Virus record (IMG/VR): IMGVR_UViG_3300003690_000164
Location: 1 to 35,532 of that record
Source: a virus
DNA: 35,532 nucleotides
Direction: 5' to 3' (one strand)
Positions 16,979 to 24,223 of this stretch are shown here, piece after piece (position 1 is the stretch's first letter; the number at the start of each line of letters is the position of its first letter). The notes beneath the pieces are model-generated. The model was not told the DNA's origin. It ran no database searches and saw only the letters and a program-made list of their open reading frames with translations. The translations under genes were made by a program, and so were the position numbers.

Positions 16979-17295
16979 AAATTATTGGATAGCAGTTGAT
17001 CCTTGAGTTGTTTGCTTTCGGCTTCTAACTCCTTAACACGTTCCTCGGCCTTCAGTTTAGCCAAGTGTTCTGCGACGTATTTCGCTCGAAGGCGCAACAC
17101 CCTTTCTTGTTTGGCGACAATCTGCCGCACTCTTTCTTTAGATAAGCCGCCATGCTTAATACCAAGCTCGCGGTAAGTAGTTCCTTCAGAACTTCTTTCC
17201 TTGTAAATTTGTTCGTCCCTTTTTTTAAGTTCTTTTCGTTGTCCGGGGTATGCTTCTCCTGGCAAGAGATTATTTATTGCAGTCTTTTTAATCAT
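16972..17295 (-). CDS. Sigma-70 region 4-like HTH protein
   Basis: 107 aa from the ATG at 17295, which has GAGGA 7 nt ahead and follows the upstream stop. The centre (about residues 38-70) reads TYRELGIKHGGLSKERVRQI, the helix-turn-helix of sigma-70 region 4 (GxSxERVRQI). A long charged helix follows (LKAEERVKELEAESKQLKDQ). It has no other sigma domains, so it is more likely a DNA-binding regulator or a host-polymerase modulator than a full sigma factor. It is the last gene of the minus-strand operon, and its stop codon lies inside the terminator. Confidence 0.65.
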   Translation of the reverse strand: MIKKTAINNLLPGEAYPGQRKELKKRDEQIYKERSSEGTTYRELGIKHGGLSKERVRQIVAKQERVLRLRAKYVAEHLAKLKAEERVKELEAESKQLKDQLLSNNLA

Positions 17296-17308
17296 CTGTG
17301 TCCTCGCA

Positions 17309-17704
17309 TTATTGATCTCCATCAGTTGAATCAATAAAGCATTGCTCTTCCAGCTCAATAAGTAATTCAAGATAATGCTTTGCTTTTTCAAGATCGTTCA
17401 GGCCGCCTTTCTTTTTCCATCGACACAGGTACTTAATGACGTTGCCGGCACCAAAGCTTAATTTGTTTCTCTCAATAAACTCAAACGGTGAGATTTGAAA
17501 TTCCTTGTAATGGTCCCCACCGATTTGTTTGTCGTAAGGGCTTATAAATCGATGCCAATCTAATGCATTCAGCGCGGCATTGCCCGAGGCAATCCGTTGT
17601 TGTTCGGCGGAACGTGCGTTGCGCGCATCGTCGTCTTCTATTTGTTGAAGTTCCATGTCATTCTTGGAGCGAGGACGCCCCATGCTGTCGGTTTCTTTGG
17701 ACAT
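17309..17704 (-). CDS. DUF3310-type phage protein (T7 gp1.7-like nucleotide kinase family)
   Basis: 131 aa. The C-terminal half is a clear DUF3310 sequence: DKQIGGDHYKEFQISPFEFI, then ERNKLSFGAGNVIKYLCRWK and KKGGLNDLEKAKHYLELLIE. Phage T7 gp1.7, which carries this domain, is a nucleotide kinase affecting dTMP/dGMP. The N-terminal ~45 residues are charged and variable. AGGGAGA lies ahead of the ATG. A role in nucleotide metabolism during phage DNA synthesis is likely by family. The HTH gene follows after 13 nt. Confidence 0.85.
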   Translation of the reverse strand: MSKETDSMGRPRSKNDMELQQIEDDDARNARSAEQQRIASGNAALNALDWHRFISPYDKQIGGDHYKEFQISPFEFIERNKLSFGAGNVIKYLCRWKKKGGLNDLEKAKHYLELLIELEEQCFIDSTDGDQ

Positions 17705-17718
17705 ATATATCTCCCTGG

Positions 17719-18018
17719 TCAGTAATCTATGAGCTTTTTCGCTTTGTTTAGAATGTCGTTGAATTCTTTTCGATGATTGTTGGTGAGTGACATCATCTCG
17801 TAGGCTTCGATTAGGGCATCCAGGATTGTTTTTAATTCATCGATCTCTTTTTCGCACTCTGCCAGCGGGTTAATAGGCTGCCACTCCCTCAGTACGGTCT
17901 CAAGTTCTTTGTATTTGTTTTCTTTTATTGCTCTGATTTTTGCTGCACTGCCGATTCCGCTCACTGTCGAAGGTTTTACTTCCTTGTTTTTTTTATCTGG
18001 ATAATTGAGCCAGTACAT
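17719..18018 (-). CDS. Coiled-coil protein, function unknown
   Basis: 99 aa. The first 35 residues are basic (YPDKKNKEVKPS). The rest is nearly all charged helix (YKELETVLREW, then KEIDELKTILDALIEAYEMM), so a coiled coil is likely. There is no ribosome site, but the start is only 2 nt past the stop of the 51-aa gene upstream (TGA-TC-ATG), which indicates coupled translation. It is probably a small structural or regulatory partner in the early operon. Confidence 0.5.
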   Translation of the reverse strand: MYWLNYPDKKNKEVKPSTVSGIGSAAKIRAIKENKYKELETVLREWQPINPLAECEKEIDELKTILDALIEAYEMMSLTNNHRKEFNDILNKAKKLIDY

Positions 18019-18020
18019 GA

Positions 18021-18176
18021 TCAGATTTTCCGCAGTGGGAGATCAAACTGAATTGCTGTTAAAACATTTATCCAGTATTTTCGCATGTCAAGCGGCAATG
18101 CATGGCGCCGCAGAATTTTCTGAACCGCATTGATGCGGCATTTCTTTAGTTCCGGTGCTGATAACTCATCATTCAT
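18021..18176 (-). CDS. 51-aa basic protein, easily missed
   Basis: 51 aa. The start ATG overlaps the upstream stop as ATGA (18173-18176), with GGAGAAGGGC just ahead. The product begins MNDELSAPELKKCRINAVQK and ends AIQFDLPLRKI, a short helical basic protein with no known family. Both the overlap and the strong ribosome site argue that it is a genuine gene despite its size. It sits between the gene at 18173-18490 and the coiled-coil gene. Confidence 0.6.
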   Translation of the reverse strand: MNDELSAPELKKCRINAVQKILRRHALPLDMRKYWINVLTAIQFDLPLRKI

Positions 18177-18490
18177 GCCCTTCTCCATACTCGAACTCCT
18201 TTTGTCCCATCTTCAACTACCGATCGCATGGTGAGCATGAAGCCCTGGGTGCGCTTGAGATAAGCTGTGCGGTTCGATAGGACATGATAGGCGGTTGTGT
18301 TAGTTAAAACACCCCTGAAAAAAACACTTTCCCCCGGCTTCAACTGGCGCAGCAGGCTGAAAGGATGGCTGCCATCGAAGCGCCTTGGTGGCAACGGCAC
18401 ATCCCGTTCGATGCTGGGAAGAACAAACGGTTGATCATCGTTCAATGTCTTCACTCGATGAATAGCTTTGCGGCAAGAGCCTGTACTCAT
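18173..18490 (-). CDS. Small beta-rich phage protein, function unknown
   Basis: 105 aa from the ATG at 18490 (GAGGG upstream); another ATG lies at 18508. The product contains RDVPLPPRRFDGSHPFSLLR, then QLKPGESVFFRG and a basic C-terminus with T-T-M/V-R-V-W-R-R. Small phage proteins with 'DVPLP...M..GESFFF/I' have the same outline as the product of the 21207-21473 gene (IDKGVPLP...MKVGDSI...IWRV), so the two may be distant paralogues. Function unknown. Confidence 0.6.
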   Translation of the reverse strand: MSTGSCRKAIHRVKTLNDDQPFVLPSIERDVPLPPRRFDGSHPFSLLRQLKPGESVFFRGVLTNTTAYHVLSNRTAYLKRTQGFMLTMRSVVEDGTKGVRVWRRA

Positions 18491-18749
18491 GCAGCCCTCG
18501 AGCCGCATTGCCTCGCCGCCTTCGTTCTATGATGTGAGAGCCAAACTTCTTTTTCCGCAAATCTCGTAATCTGGCGCTAATTGAGGCTTCTGGGTCCCCC
18601 GTGGTAAAAGCGATTTCGGCCAGGGTTCGCCAGCGGTTGTCCTGCATCAAATTGAACACTCTCGAATTTTGCCCAGTGAGGCGCTTGAAATCGAATGCCG
18701 CCTGGTATGACATTCCATCAAAGTGAGCTCTCGGCAGTTTGTTCGCCAT
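18435..18749 (-). CDS. Winged-helix DNA-binding protein
   Basis: 104 aa from the ATG at 18749 (GGGAGA upstream); the longer frame to 18848 is not needed. The core NSRVFNLMQDNRWRTLAEIA, then TGDPEASISARLRDLRKKKF and a wing with R-R-R-R-G-N, reads as a winged helix-turn-helix of the kind common in phage early operons. It probably regulates transcription or replication initiation. Its start lies within the zinc-ribbon gene's 3' end, and the next gene starts inside it, both typical of this operon. Confidence 0.65.
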   Translation of the reverse strand: MANKLPRAHFDGMSYQAAFDFKRLTGQNSRVFNLMQDNRWRTLAEIAFTTGDPEASISARLRDLRKKKFGSHIIERRRRGNAARGLHEYRLLPQSYSSSEDIER

Positions 18750-18873
18750 CAGCGATCTCCCGCCAATACCTCGATTTGCAACCTGGGCAGCCGTTTTGCT
18801 GGAAAACATAGCCACGCTCTCCGGGCCGGTCTGCCCATGTCGCCCCACAACCGCGGCATTTCCACTGCCTCAA
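18718..18873 (-). CDS. 51-aa zinc-ribbon protein
   Basis: 51 aa from a TTG at 18873, one base after the stop of the SSB-like gene; no standard start fits. It shows two CxxC knuckles, KCRGCGATW and GCPGCKSRYW, 22 residues apart, which is a four-Cys zinc ribbon. The C-terminus is acidic (DGEQTAESSL). Small zinc ribbons like this often act as adaptors in phage replication or transcription, but no specific role can be assigned. The frame continues upstream to 19047, but that extension is a shadow of the SSB-like gene and not believable. Confidence 0.5.
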   Translation of the reverse strand: MRQWKCRGCGATWADRPGERGYVFQQNGCPGCKSRYWREIADGEQTAESSL

Positions 18874-18874
18874 G

Positions 18875-19252
18875 TCAGAAGGGGAAGGGCTCTTCTTTGG
18901 GCTCAGGAGCCGCTGGTGAGGGCTCCGAGGGGGCTTCCTGCTCAATGCCATCCTCCTCAAACAAGTGATCGTGGTCGCGGCTGTAGAACACACTGGATGA
19001 CACCCGGAAATACTTGCTGCCGTCCTTGGCGGTGTTGAGCCACGCACTGATATTGATCCGTGGTCCGAGGTCCGGGCTCTGGCCCTCTTGGGAGAAGGCG
19101 TTATTGCGCATCAGCACCACCAGCGTTTTCAGCATTTCCTCCGTGACCACGATAAAGCCTCGGTACGGTGGTTGCCGATTGCTCTCATCAGCGCCTGGGT
19201 TGGCCCAGATGCCTCCCTGCTGCGATTTGGGATATTTTTCGTCGTAGTCCAT
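18875..19252 (-). CDS. SSB-like protein with acidic C-terminal tip
   Basis: 125 aa. The start overlaps the upstream stop (TGATG). It begins like compact phage single-strand-binding-type proteins (GGIWANPGADESNRQPPYRG, then INISAWLNTAKDGSKYFRVS), and the last ~30 residues are Pro/Glu-rich and end EEPFPF. Bacterial SSBs end in an acidic tip such as DDDIPF that recruits partners, so the tail is a telling analogue. It lies just downstream of the annealing protein and nuclease genes, as expected for a recombination set. I cannot confirm an OB fold by eye. Confidence 0.55.
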   Translation of the reverse strand: MDYDEKYPKSQQGGIWANPGADESNRQPPYRGFIVVTEEMLKTLVVLMRNNAFSQEGQSPDLGPRINISAWLNTAKDGSKYFRVSSSVFYSRDHDHLFEEDGIEQEAPSEPSPAAPEPKEEPFPF

Positions 19253-19812
19253 CAGTCATCTCCTTTGGGTTGTTGAAAACTTTTCTGTAACGTGCGTAAT
19301 TCTTCGATCGTCATTTGCCGCAACGGATCGAGCCGTTCGTGAAATTGCTTGATCTCATTCTGAAATCCCTGGTTGTACAATTTCAGCAAGGTGGGTCTGT
19401 TTTGATCGGTGAATTCCTGCACCCAGCCGGCTGCGGTTTCGGGATCGCCGGGTTTTTGTGGTGTGTCTTCAGGCGGCAATGCAAACATGACGATTGTCGT
19501 GTAGATAAAATCCAGCACTTCCGTGATCGTGTCCAATTTCACATCGACGGTCACTTGTTCTTTAATGGCGTTCATTCGGTCCTCCAGACTCCATTCTTTG
19601 CCTTCAATCAGGGATGTGCGTTGTGGCGCCAGTTTCACTGGCGGGGTTTGTTTTTTTTTAGGTTTAGGCGATGGCGCTTCTGCCTTGTCGTTGATGGCAT
19701 GATCCACTTCCTCAAAAGAAGCATAGTTACCTCCTGATAAGCCACAAGCCGCCAAGGCGCGTCCAATCGAACTCGTTAAACAGTTTTCCACTGCGCTGGT
19801 TTTATTTACCAT
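19252..19812 (-). CDS. Single-strand annealing-type protein, C-terminal part of a split gene
   Basis: 186 aa as it stands. The opening VNKTSAVENCLTSSIGRALA, ACGLSGGNYASFEEV is the conserved middle of ERF/Rad52-like phage annealing proteins and related hypothetical proteins, which normally have about 80-90 residues ahead of it. Those residues are found in the overlapping frame at 19806-20060. The rest is a basic linker (KPKKKQTPP) and a helical C-terminal domain that probably binds partners. The ATG at 19812 has no good ribosome site. The function (annealing DNA during recombination-dependent replication) is inferred from family and context. Confidence 0.65.
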   Translation of the reverse strand: MVNKTSAVENCLTSSIGRALAACGLSGGNYASFEEVDHAINDKAEAPSPKPKKKQTPPVKLAPQRTSLIEGKEWSLEDRMNAIKEQVTVDVKLDTITEVLDFIYTTIVMFALPPEDTPQKPGDPETAAGWVQEFTDQNRPTLLKLYNQGFQNEIKQFHERLDPLRQMTIEELRTLQKSFQQPKGDD

Positions 19813-20060
19813 GCCGGAAGCCCTAAATTCTTCAGCAAAATCATTAGCAATTTGTTGCCAGCTACCATTTTTGAAAACTGATATGACTGTTTCGAAATAA
19901 TCTTCCCATCTGAGCCAAATGCTTCTCGAAATGCCTGAACTCTCGTATGCACTTCTGCATATAGCTTTCCCTTGATATTGACTTTATCCTTGTCAGGAAG
20001 CTCGGCCATGTTTCGGACTGCGCCGAGCAATCGGTCTTGTTTGTTTTCCTCGCTGGTCAC
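19806..20060 (-). CDS. Single-strand annealing-type protein, N-terminal part of a split gene
   Basis: 84 aa from a GTG overlapping the upstream stop (GTGA). Residues 1-55 (AELPDKDKVNIKGKLYAEVH, TRVQAFREAFGSDGKIIS) are the conserved start of the annealing-protein family. After that the frame turns to nonsense (KQSYQFSKMV...GLPAW). Reading one base back at the AAA near 19889-19892 gives VISVFKNGSWQQIANDFAEE, FRASGMVNKTSAVENC, which is the expected family sequence and joins the next frame. A lost A in a short A run is the simplest cause. No classical slippery heptamer is present. Confidence 0.65.
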   Translation of the reverse strand: MTSEENKQDRLLGAVRNMAELPDKDKVNIKGKLYAEVHTRVQAFREAFGSDGKIISKQSYQFSKMVAGNKLLMILLKNLGLPAW

Positions 20061-20320
20061 AGATATTTCTCCTTCGTTGCTTTAATGATTATTTCGGCTA
20101 ATTCTTTGACCGCTAACTTATCAAACAGAGCGAATGGGATTTCTACTATCCTTTCTTCTTTTGAGGTGACAGAAATCACCACGTTCTCATGCACCAAAGT
20201 CATGCGAATGCCAAGCGTCTTGAATCGCTCGTCGGCCCATAGACCGAGCATCTTTCGCTCAATGCTGTCATCAGCATGAAATTCGAGGGTTATGCTTTTG
20301 TCAAAATCAAATGCTGGCAT
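20057..20320 (-). CDS. Small phage protein, function unknown
   Basis: 87 aa from the ATG at 20320 (GGAAAGC ahead), overlapping the end of the nuclease C-terminal gene by 14 nt. It begins PAFDFDKSITLEFHADDSIE and contains TLVHENVVISVTSKEERIVE, then a helical end (ALFDKLAVKELAEIIIKATK). The mix of beta strands and a final helix suggests a small globular domain. It lies between the nuclease and annealing-protein genes, with a GTGA overlap to the latter, so it is likely part of the recombination operon. No family recognised. Confidence 0.55.
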   Translation of the reverse strand: MPAFDFDKSITLEFHADDSIERKMLGLWADERFKTLGIRMTLVHENVVISVTSKEERIVEIPFALFDKLAVKELAEIIIKATKEKYL

Positions 20321-20891
20321 TTTTGCTTTCCAGATATTCGTGATTCTGATCGCAGAACTGCGCCACCTTGCACCAGTCTTCACAGCGGGTGCGTTTGCCA
20401 GGTCTATGCTGGATCACATGGTCGCCGTTCAATTGATTGTCAGAGGCCCAGGTGATCGCCTCGTCCATGCTGTCGCACACCTTGCTGGCTCGCTTGGCCG
20501 TAGCAGACTTGAGCACCGCGTATTTATCCGGCTGGGACCACATTTCTTCTGGAGTACAGTCCGGCAGACGCGAGCCGACCAGGGCCGAATAGGCGGCATC
20601 CTGGTGCAACGCGAGGCGCTCCTCTACATAGGCTTCGGTTTCCTCCCATGACCACAGCGGCACCGGCAGCTGCAGCACAGGGGCAGCAGGGTAATCATTG
20701 CGCTTCTTCGCATCACTGGCCCGCCAGTCTCTGAATATGACGAGGATGTACAGCGCGGACACTTCAATGCCCTTGGCTTTTGTCAGCAAATACCGATAAG
20801 AATTCGTTTGACAAATCCACTCAGGCTTGAGGCCGCCAGCATTTAGCATGTAAGTCCAAACGCCGGTTGTTTTGTAGTCGATAGCGATCAT
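20307..20891 (-). CDS. RecB/Cas4-like PD-(D/E)XK nuclease, C-terminal part of a split gene
   Basis: 194 aa. It starts with the catalytic D-Y-K motif (IAIDYKTTGVW), then the QTNSYRYLL helix (motif QxxxY), then ILVIFRDW, YPAAPVLQLPVPLWSWEE, a Cys-rich C-terminal region (CTPEEMW, then RCEDWCKVAQFC). These are typical of phage RecB/Cas4-like exonucleases that prepare single strands for annealing. The preceding motifs of the same domain (GxxxH and GAID) are in the overlapping frame at 20888-21217. The ATG overlaps that stop as ATGA, so two coupled polypeptides are also possible. Confidence 0.7.
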   Translation of the reverse strand: MIAIDYKTTGVWTYMLNAGGLKPEWICQTNSYRYLLTKAKGIEVSALYILVIFRDWRASDAKKRNDYPAAPVLQLPVPLWSWEETEAYVEERLALHQDAAYSALVGSRLPDCTPEEMWSQPDKYAVLKSATAKRASKVCDSMDEAITWASDNQLNGDHVIQHRPGKRTRCEDWCKVAQFCDQNHEYLESKNASI

Positions 20892-21217
20892 TGGTCGTTC
20901 TCGTCTTCAATTTGGAGATCAATGGCCCCAGACAGCCTCAGACCGCTTGGGTGGTCATAGAAGACCCGTTCTTCGGTAATGACCCCCTCACCCGCGGCTC
21001 GCTCCAGCATGACGTGTACGGCCGTTCCAAGCAGTGAGAACACGCGATCGCTGATCGACTCCTCAATCTCGTCTTGATGAATCTTTGTGAGTTGGGCTAT
21101 TCTGGGGCTGTCAATCCAGACAGATGGGGTGATGTCGGAATCGCCGGCATCGTATGTGTCATGGACGAGGGCGTCGAAAATGGGCTGCAGCAGGTTCAGG
21201 TCGTTTTTAATTCGCAC
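20888..21217 (-). CDS. RecB/Cas4-like nuclease, N-terminal part of a split gene
   Basis: 109 aa from a GTG at 21217 with GGAGAG ahead. It has the nuclease GxxxH motif (LLGTAVHVMLERA) and the metal-binding Asp of motif GAID (GLRLSGAIDLQIEDEND) and then stops. The next catalytic residues (D-Y-K) begin only three residues into the following frame. A -1 step at CAA-TGA would give ...ENDQ-MIAIDYKTT without loss, so either one nucleotide is missing or the enzyme is made as two chains. Neither part alone has a full active site. Confidence 0.65.
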   Translation of the reverse strand: MRIKNDLNLLQPIFDALVHDTYDAGDSDITPSVWIDSPRIAQLTKIHQDEIEESISDRVFSLLGTAVHVMLERAAGEGVITEERVFYDHPSGLRLSGAIDLQIEDENDQ

Positions 21218-21473
21218 GGCTCACTCTCCAGATGCGGAGATGCGGGCCGCTGTCGTCGGTGCCCCTGGCGATCTTGAATTTATAGTGAGGGTACTTTTTG
21301 GTGAATCTCGAAGTTCGCATGCGACATGAGACCAGTTTTCGCTCGAGTTCTTTCTGGGATTGGGCATCAACCCGGATCGAGTCACCCACTTTCATTCCCC
21401 TAAGTGGCAGCGGTCCCACCTCCACCCGCTCGGCAAGATGGACCGGCAAAGGGACTCCTTTGTCAATTTTCAT
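21207..21473 (-). CDS. Small phage protein with IDKGVPLP N-terminus
   Basis: 88 aa from the ATG at 21473 (GGGGA ahead). The design M-K-I-D-K-G-V-P-L-P ... MKVGDSI ... K-Y-P-H-Y-K-F-K-I-A-R-G ... LRIWRV is very common in phage early regions, in proteins that remain uncharacterised. It appears to be a small beta domain with a basic surface. It is the first gene of the minus-strand early operon, so the promoter should lie in the short divergent gap at 21474-21543. That gap is AT-rich, but I see no clear consensus promoter. Confidence 0.65.
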   Translation of the reverse strand: MKIDKGVPLPVHLAERVEVGPLPLRGMKVGDSIRVDAQSQKELERKLVSCRMRTSRFTKKYPHYKFKIARGTDDSGPHLRIWRVSRAN

Positions 21474-21543
21474 ACTTTCCCCACATTCAATAATTGTTTC
21501 ATAGAGACTCAATGTTCAATGATCAAGGGTTGCAAGTATAGTC

Positions 21544-21945
21544 GTGCCAGAGTCTGCATGTAAACCCCCCAGGCGATTGTCTTTTGTGATCCAGGGAGAA
21601 CCCGCCAGCAAGGCGAATTCACGTCAGCTTGTCACGATCAAGGGACGCCCGGCGTTTATCAAGTCAGCCAAAGCAAGGCGCTATGTGGCTGATTTTCATG
21701 CACAATGCCCTAAACCCAGGCAGCTTTTTGAGGGTGATTTATGTATCACAATCGACATCTGGTATGGTTCCAGGCGCCCCGATTTGGACGGCAGTTTGCT
21801 TCTCGATGCATGCCAAGGCATCATATATAAAAATGACCGGCAATGCCGTGAAATACATTTATACTGGCACTTGGATCGTGAAAATCCTCGAGCGGAAATC
21901 ACGATAACGGAAATGAGAAAACCGACAACGAGGAGAGACCCATGA
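21544..21945 (+). CDS. rusA: RusA-like Holliday junction resolvase
   Basis: 133 aa from a GTG at 21544; a TTG at 21577 is an alternative because neither has a strong ribosome site. The fold markers are FVIQGEPASKANSRQLV, PAFIKSAKARRYVADF, then RRPDLDGSLLLDACQGIIYK and NDRQ. Asp80, Asp82 and Asp98 correspond to the acidic metal-binding residues of the RusA dimer. The enzyme cuts four-way junctions or branched phage DNA. It is divergent from the early operon and coupled by ATGA to the primase-helicase gene, so both are probably transcribed from the gap at 21474-21543. Confidence 0.85.
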   Translation: MPESACKPPRRLSFVIQGEPASKANSRQLVTIKGRPAFIKSAKARRYVADFHAQCPKPRQLFEGDLCITIDIWYGSRRPDLDGSLLLDACQGIIYKNDRQCREIHLYWHLDRENPRAEITITEMRKPTTRRDP

Positions 21946-23708
21946 GCAGCAGCGCAGTTGAAATGGCCGTACAAGGTGTCACACAAAACCAACGAATTCT
22001 CTGCCCTGCTTGCTCTGGCACCAGGCAAAAACACAAAACCGAAAAGACATTATCAATCACGTTCGATGGTCCCGTTAAAATTTACCATTGTTTCCACTGC
22101 GATATTTCCGGCAAAATCTCACAAGAAAAAAACTACGACACTTTCGACAACTTCCTGCGTTCTTCCCCCCTACATCCCAACGTCATTGAATTACCTGCGG
22201 CGACCCATGACAGGCAGCTGCATGAATTCCTGGGTGCTCGTGGCATCAGCCGGGAAACAGCCAGTCAATACGGGGTGGTATCGGATGTCAGGTGGTTCAA
22301 CAAAAGCGTGGGCGAAAAATTAGCGATCGGCTTTGTGTATGGCGATCGAAAAGAGCCATCCGCGATCAAGTGGCGATCGCTCCAGGGCAAGTCGTTCATC
22401 CAAACGGGTGCGGCTCAGACCTTCTACGGTCTGGAGCAGCTGCCTGAAGAACTGGGTGAGCTGCCGTTGGTTATTTGCGAAGGCGAGCTAGACGTTTGGA
22501 GCTGTCAGGAAGCCGGCATACCGTCAATCGGCGCCCCCAACGGGGCCCCGGCTAGCCTCAAGCAGAACGACAACGGCACCAAGTACAATTACGTCTGGGA
22601 GTCGCGCGCGCTGATCGAGTCGTCCCGCAAGGTCATTTTGTTCACCGACCGGGACCAACCGGGAGAGAATCTGAAAACCATCCTGGCCAGAAAAATAGGT
22701 CGTGGTAAGTGCTGGGAGGTGACCTACCCGAACGAAGAGAAAGACGCCAACGAAGTGTTGTGCAGCGGTCCCGATGGGGCAAATGCCCTGAAGGAGATGA
22801 TCGAAACAGCCACACCGATGCCCCTGGCCGGCGTATATGCGGCCAGTGACTACGAAGAGGAATTGATGACCCTGTATGAAAAAGGGTACGGTCGCGGCCT
22901 TAGCACGGGTTTCAAGAGCCTGGACGAGATCCTGACCATTGCACCTGGGCTGCATGTGGTGACCGGATCCCCATCGATGGGTAAGTCGGAATTTGTTGAT
23001 GCGCTGGCCATCAATCTCAGCCTGGAAAACAATCTCAGTTGGGCTGTGTGTTCAATGGAGAACCCCGTTTCAACGCACCTTGCCAAGCTGTCAGAAAAAA
23101 TAGTCGGTAAGAGATTTTACGAGGGCCCCTCTGAACGCATGTCCAGAACAGAGCTCGATGAGGCTAAAGCCTTTATTGAAAAACATTTTGTATTCCTTGA
23201 GCAGAAAGACGGCAATCTCCAGACGATCGACAGCATCATCGATTCCACCAAGCAAGCTATCATGCGGTTTGGCTCGACCAGCTACGGCCTAATAATCGAT
23301 CCGTATAATTTTGTGGAGCAGGGTAGGAGCAGGGGTAGCGATCAGAATCAATCAATGAGCATCTCAGAAATGCTCAGTAAGCTCATCGCCTTCGGCCAGA
23401 GTCACGATCTCATAATTTTCTTCGTCGCTCACCCCGTGAAGCAATATCCAAACCAGGACGGCAAGTACCCGGTGCCTGATGGGCATTCGATTTCGGGCTC
23501 GGCCGCATGGCTAAGTAAAAGTCAATGCGGAATCACCGTCCACAGATCGGGGAACCCTGATGACAATCAGCCGGAAATTCATGTTTGGAAAATGCGTTTT
23601 AAGTGGCACGGCAAAATGGGCTGCGTGAAACTAAACTACGACGTGAACACGGGACGGTTCAGCGACCTGCCAAGAGATGAGAATTTTGATTGGTCCGTGA
23701 AGGACTAA
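21942..23708 (+). CDS. Primase-helicase (T7 gp4-like)
   Basis: 588 aa. A zinc-binding site (Cys21, Cys24, Cys50, Cys53) is followed by a TOPRIM primase core with Glu180 (VICEGELD) and Asp236/Asp238 (LFTDRDQPG). A RecA-fold helicase starts with Walker A GSPSMGKS (342-349), then C-S-M-E-N-P, LIIDPYNF as Walker B and VAHP further on. The order and length fit phage bifunctional primase-helicases that load at the fork and make primers. Start and RusA stop overlap (ATGA). Its stop overlaps, by 4 bp and tail to tail, the stop of the minus-strand gene that follows, leaving no room for a terminator. Confidence 0.9.
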   Translation: MSSSAVEMAVQGVTQNQRILCPACSGTRQKHKTEKTLSITFDGPVKIYHCFHCDISGKISQEKNYDTFDNFLRSSPLHPNVIELPAATHDRQLHEFLGARGISRETASQYGVVSDVRWFNKSVGEKLAIGFVYGDRKEPSAIKWRSLQGKSFIQTGAAQTFYGLEQLPEELGELPLVICEGELDVWSCQEAGIPSIGAPNGAPASLKQNDNGTKYNYVWESRALIESSRKVILFTDRDQPGENLKTILARKIGRGKCWEVTYPNEEKDANEVLCSGPDGANALKEMIETATPMPLAGVYAASDYEEELMTLYEKGYGRGLSTGFKSLDEILTIAPGLHVVTGSPSMGKSEFVDALAINLSLENNLSWAVCSMENPVSTHLAKLSEKIVGKRFYEGPSERMSRTELDEAKAFIEKHFVFLEQKDGNLQTIDSIIDSTKQAIMRFGSTSYGLIIDPYNFVEQGRSRGSDQNQSMSISEMLSKLIAFGQSHDLIIFFVAHPVKQYPNQDGKYPVPDGHSISGSAAWLSKSQCGITVHRSGNPDDNQPEIHVWKMRFKWHGKMGCVKLNYDVNTGRFSDLPRDENFDWSVKD

Positions 23709-24223
23709 AGCAATCCATTTTCCCGCGCGGTATTCAGCAATTCTTCAGCCAGGTGCTGATTTTGTTGTTCCAGCTCGTTGCGTAAACTGAGAAGCTGTTG
23801 ACGTAGTCGTTCAATTTTTGGATTCAACCCATTCAGTATGGCGGCCGCCTGGTTGAGCCTTTCGATCGCCTCCCTGGCATCGATTATTGGCGTCTCTTCT
23901 TCCCTTTTATCCTGGTAGAATTTGATCACGGAAAACATTTTTTTTATGTGCTTGTACTGCTGCTCGGTGGTGTCGATCGTTTCATCGAAGTCTTCAATCA
24001 TGGTGGGGTCTTCAGCGTCATCATACGCATACAGATGATAAACGATGCCATCGATATCAGACATGCCCTCAATATACTCAAAAAGTTCCAGCCCCTGTTC
24101 AGCTGCATCCTTCTTGTGCTCCGCTAGCATTCCATTGATGAAATCCACATGTGAGATGTTCACCTTTTTCAGGATATTTTTCTCCGCCTTGCTGAGCTGG
24201 TAAATGATTTTTTTCATTTTCAT
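23705..24223 (-). CDS. Acidic coiled-coil protein, function unknown
   Basis: 172 aa. The N-terminal half is acidic and helical (HVDFINGMLAEHKKDAAE, then DGIVYHLYAYDDAED). The C-terminal ~65 residues are a convincing coiled coil (AREAIERLNQAAAILNG, then IERLRQQLLSLRNELEQQNQ). The start overlaps the upstream stop within ATGAAAATG. No family is recognised. As the last gene of its operon, ending against the primase-helicase, it may be a replication accessory, though only position says so. Confidence 0.55.
   Translation of the reverse strand: MKMKKIIYQLSKAEKNILKKVNISHVDFINGMLAEHKKDAAEQGLELFEYIEGMSDIDGIVYHLYAYDDAEDPTMIEDFDETIDTTEQQYKHIKKMFSVIKFYQDKREEETPIIDAREAIERLNQAAAILNGLNPKIERLRQQLLSLRNELEQQNQHLAEELLNTARENGLL

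Noticed and set aside
20240-20290. CTGATGA...GAAA on the minus strand, possible third hammerhead
   Set aside because: It lies inside a coding gene, and the bases around it cannot form stems I, II or III in the required order.
23565-23605. CTGATGA...GAAA on the plus strand in the primase-helicase gene
   Set aside because: The ten bases between the motifs do not form stem II, and no stem III or UH site follows.
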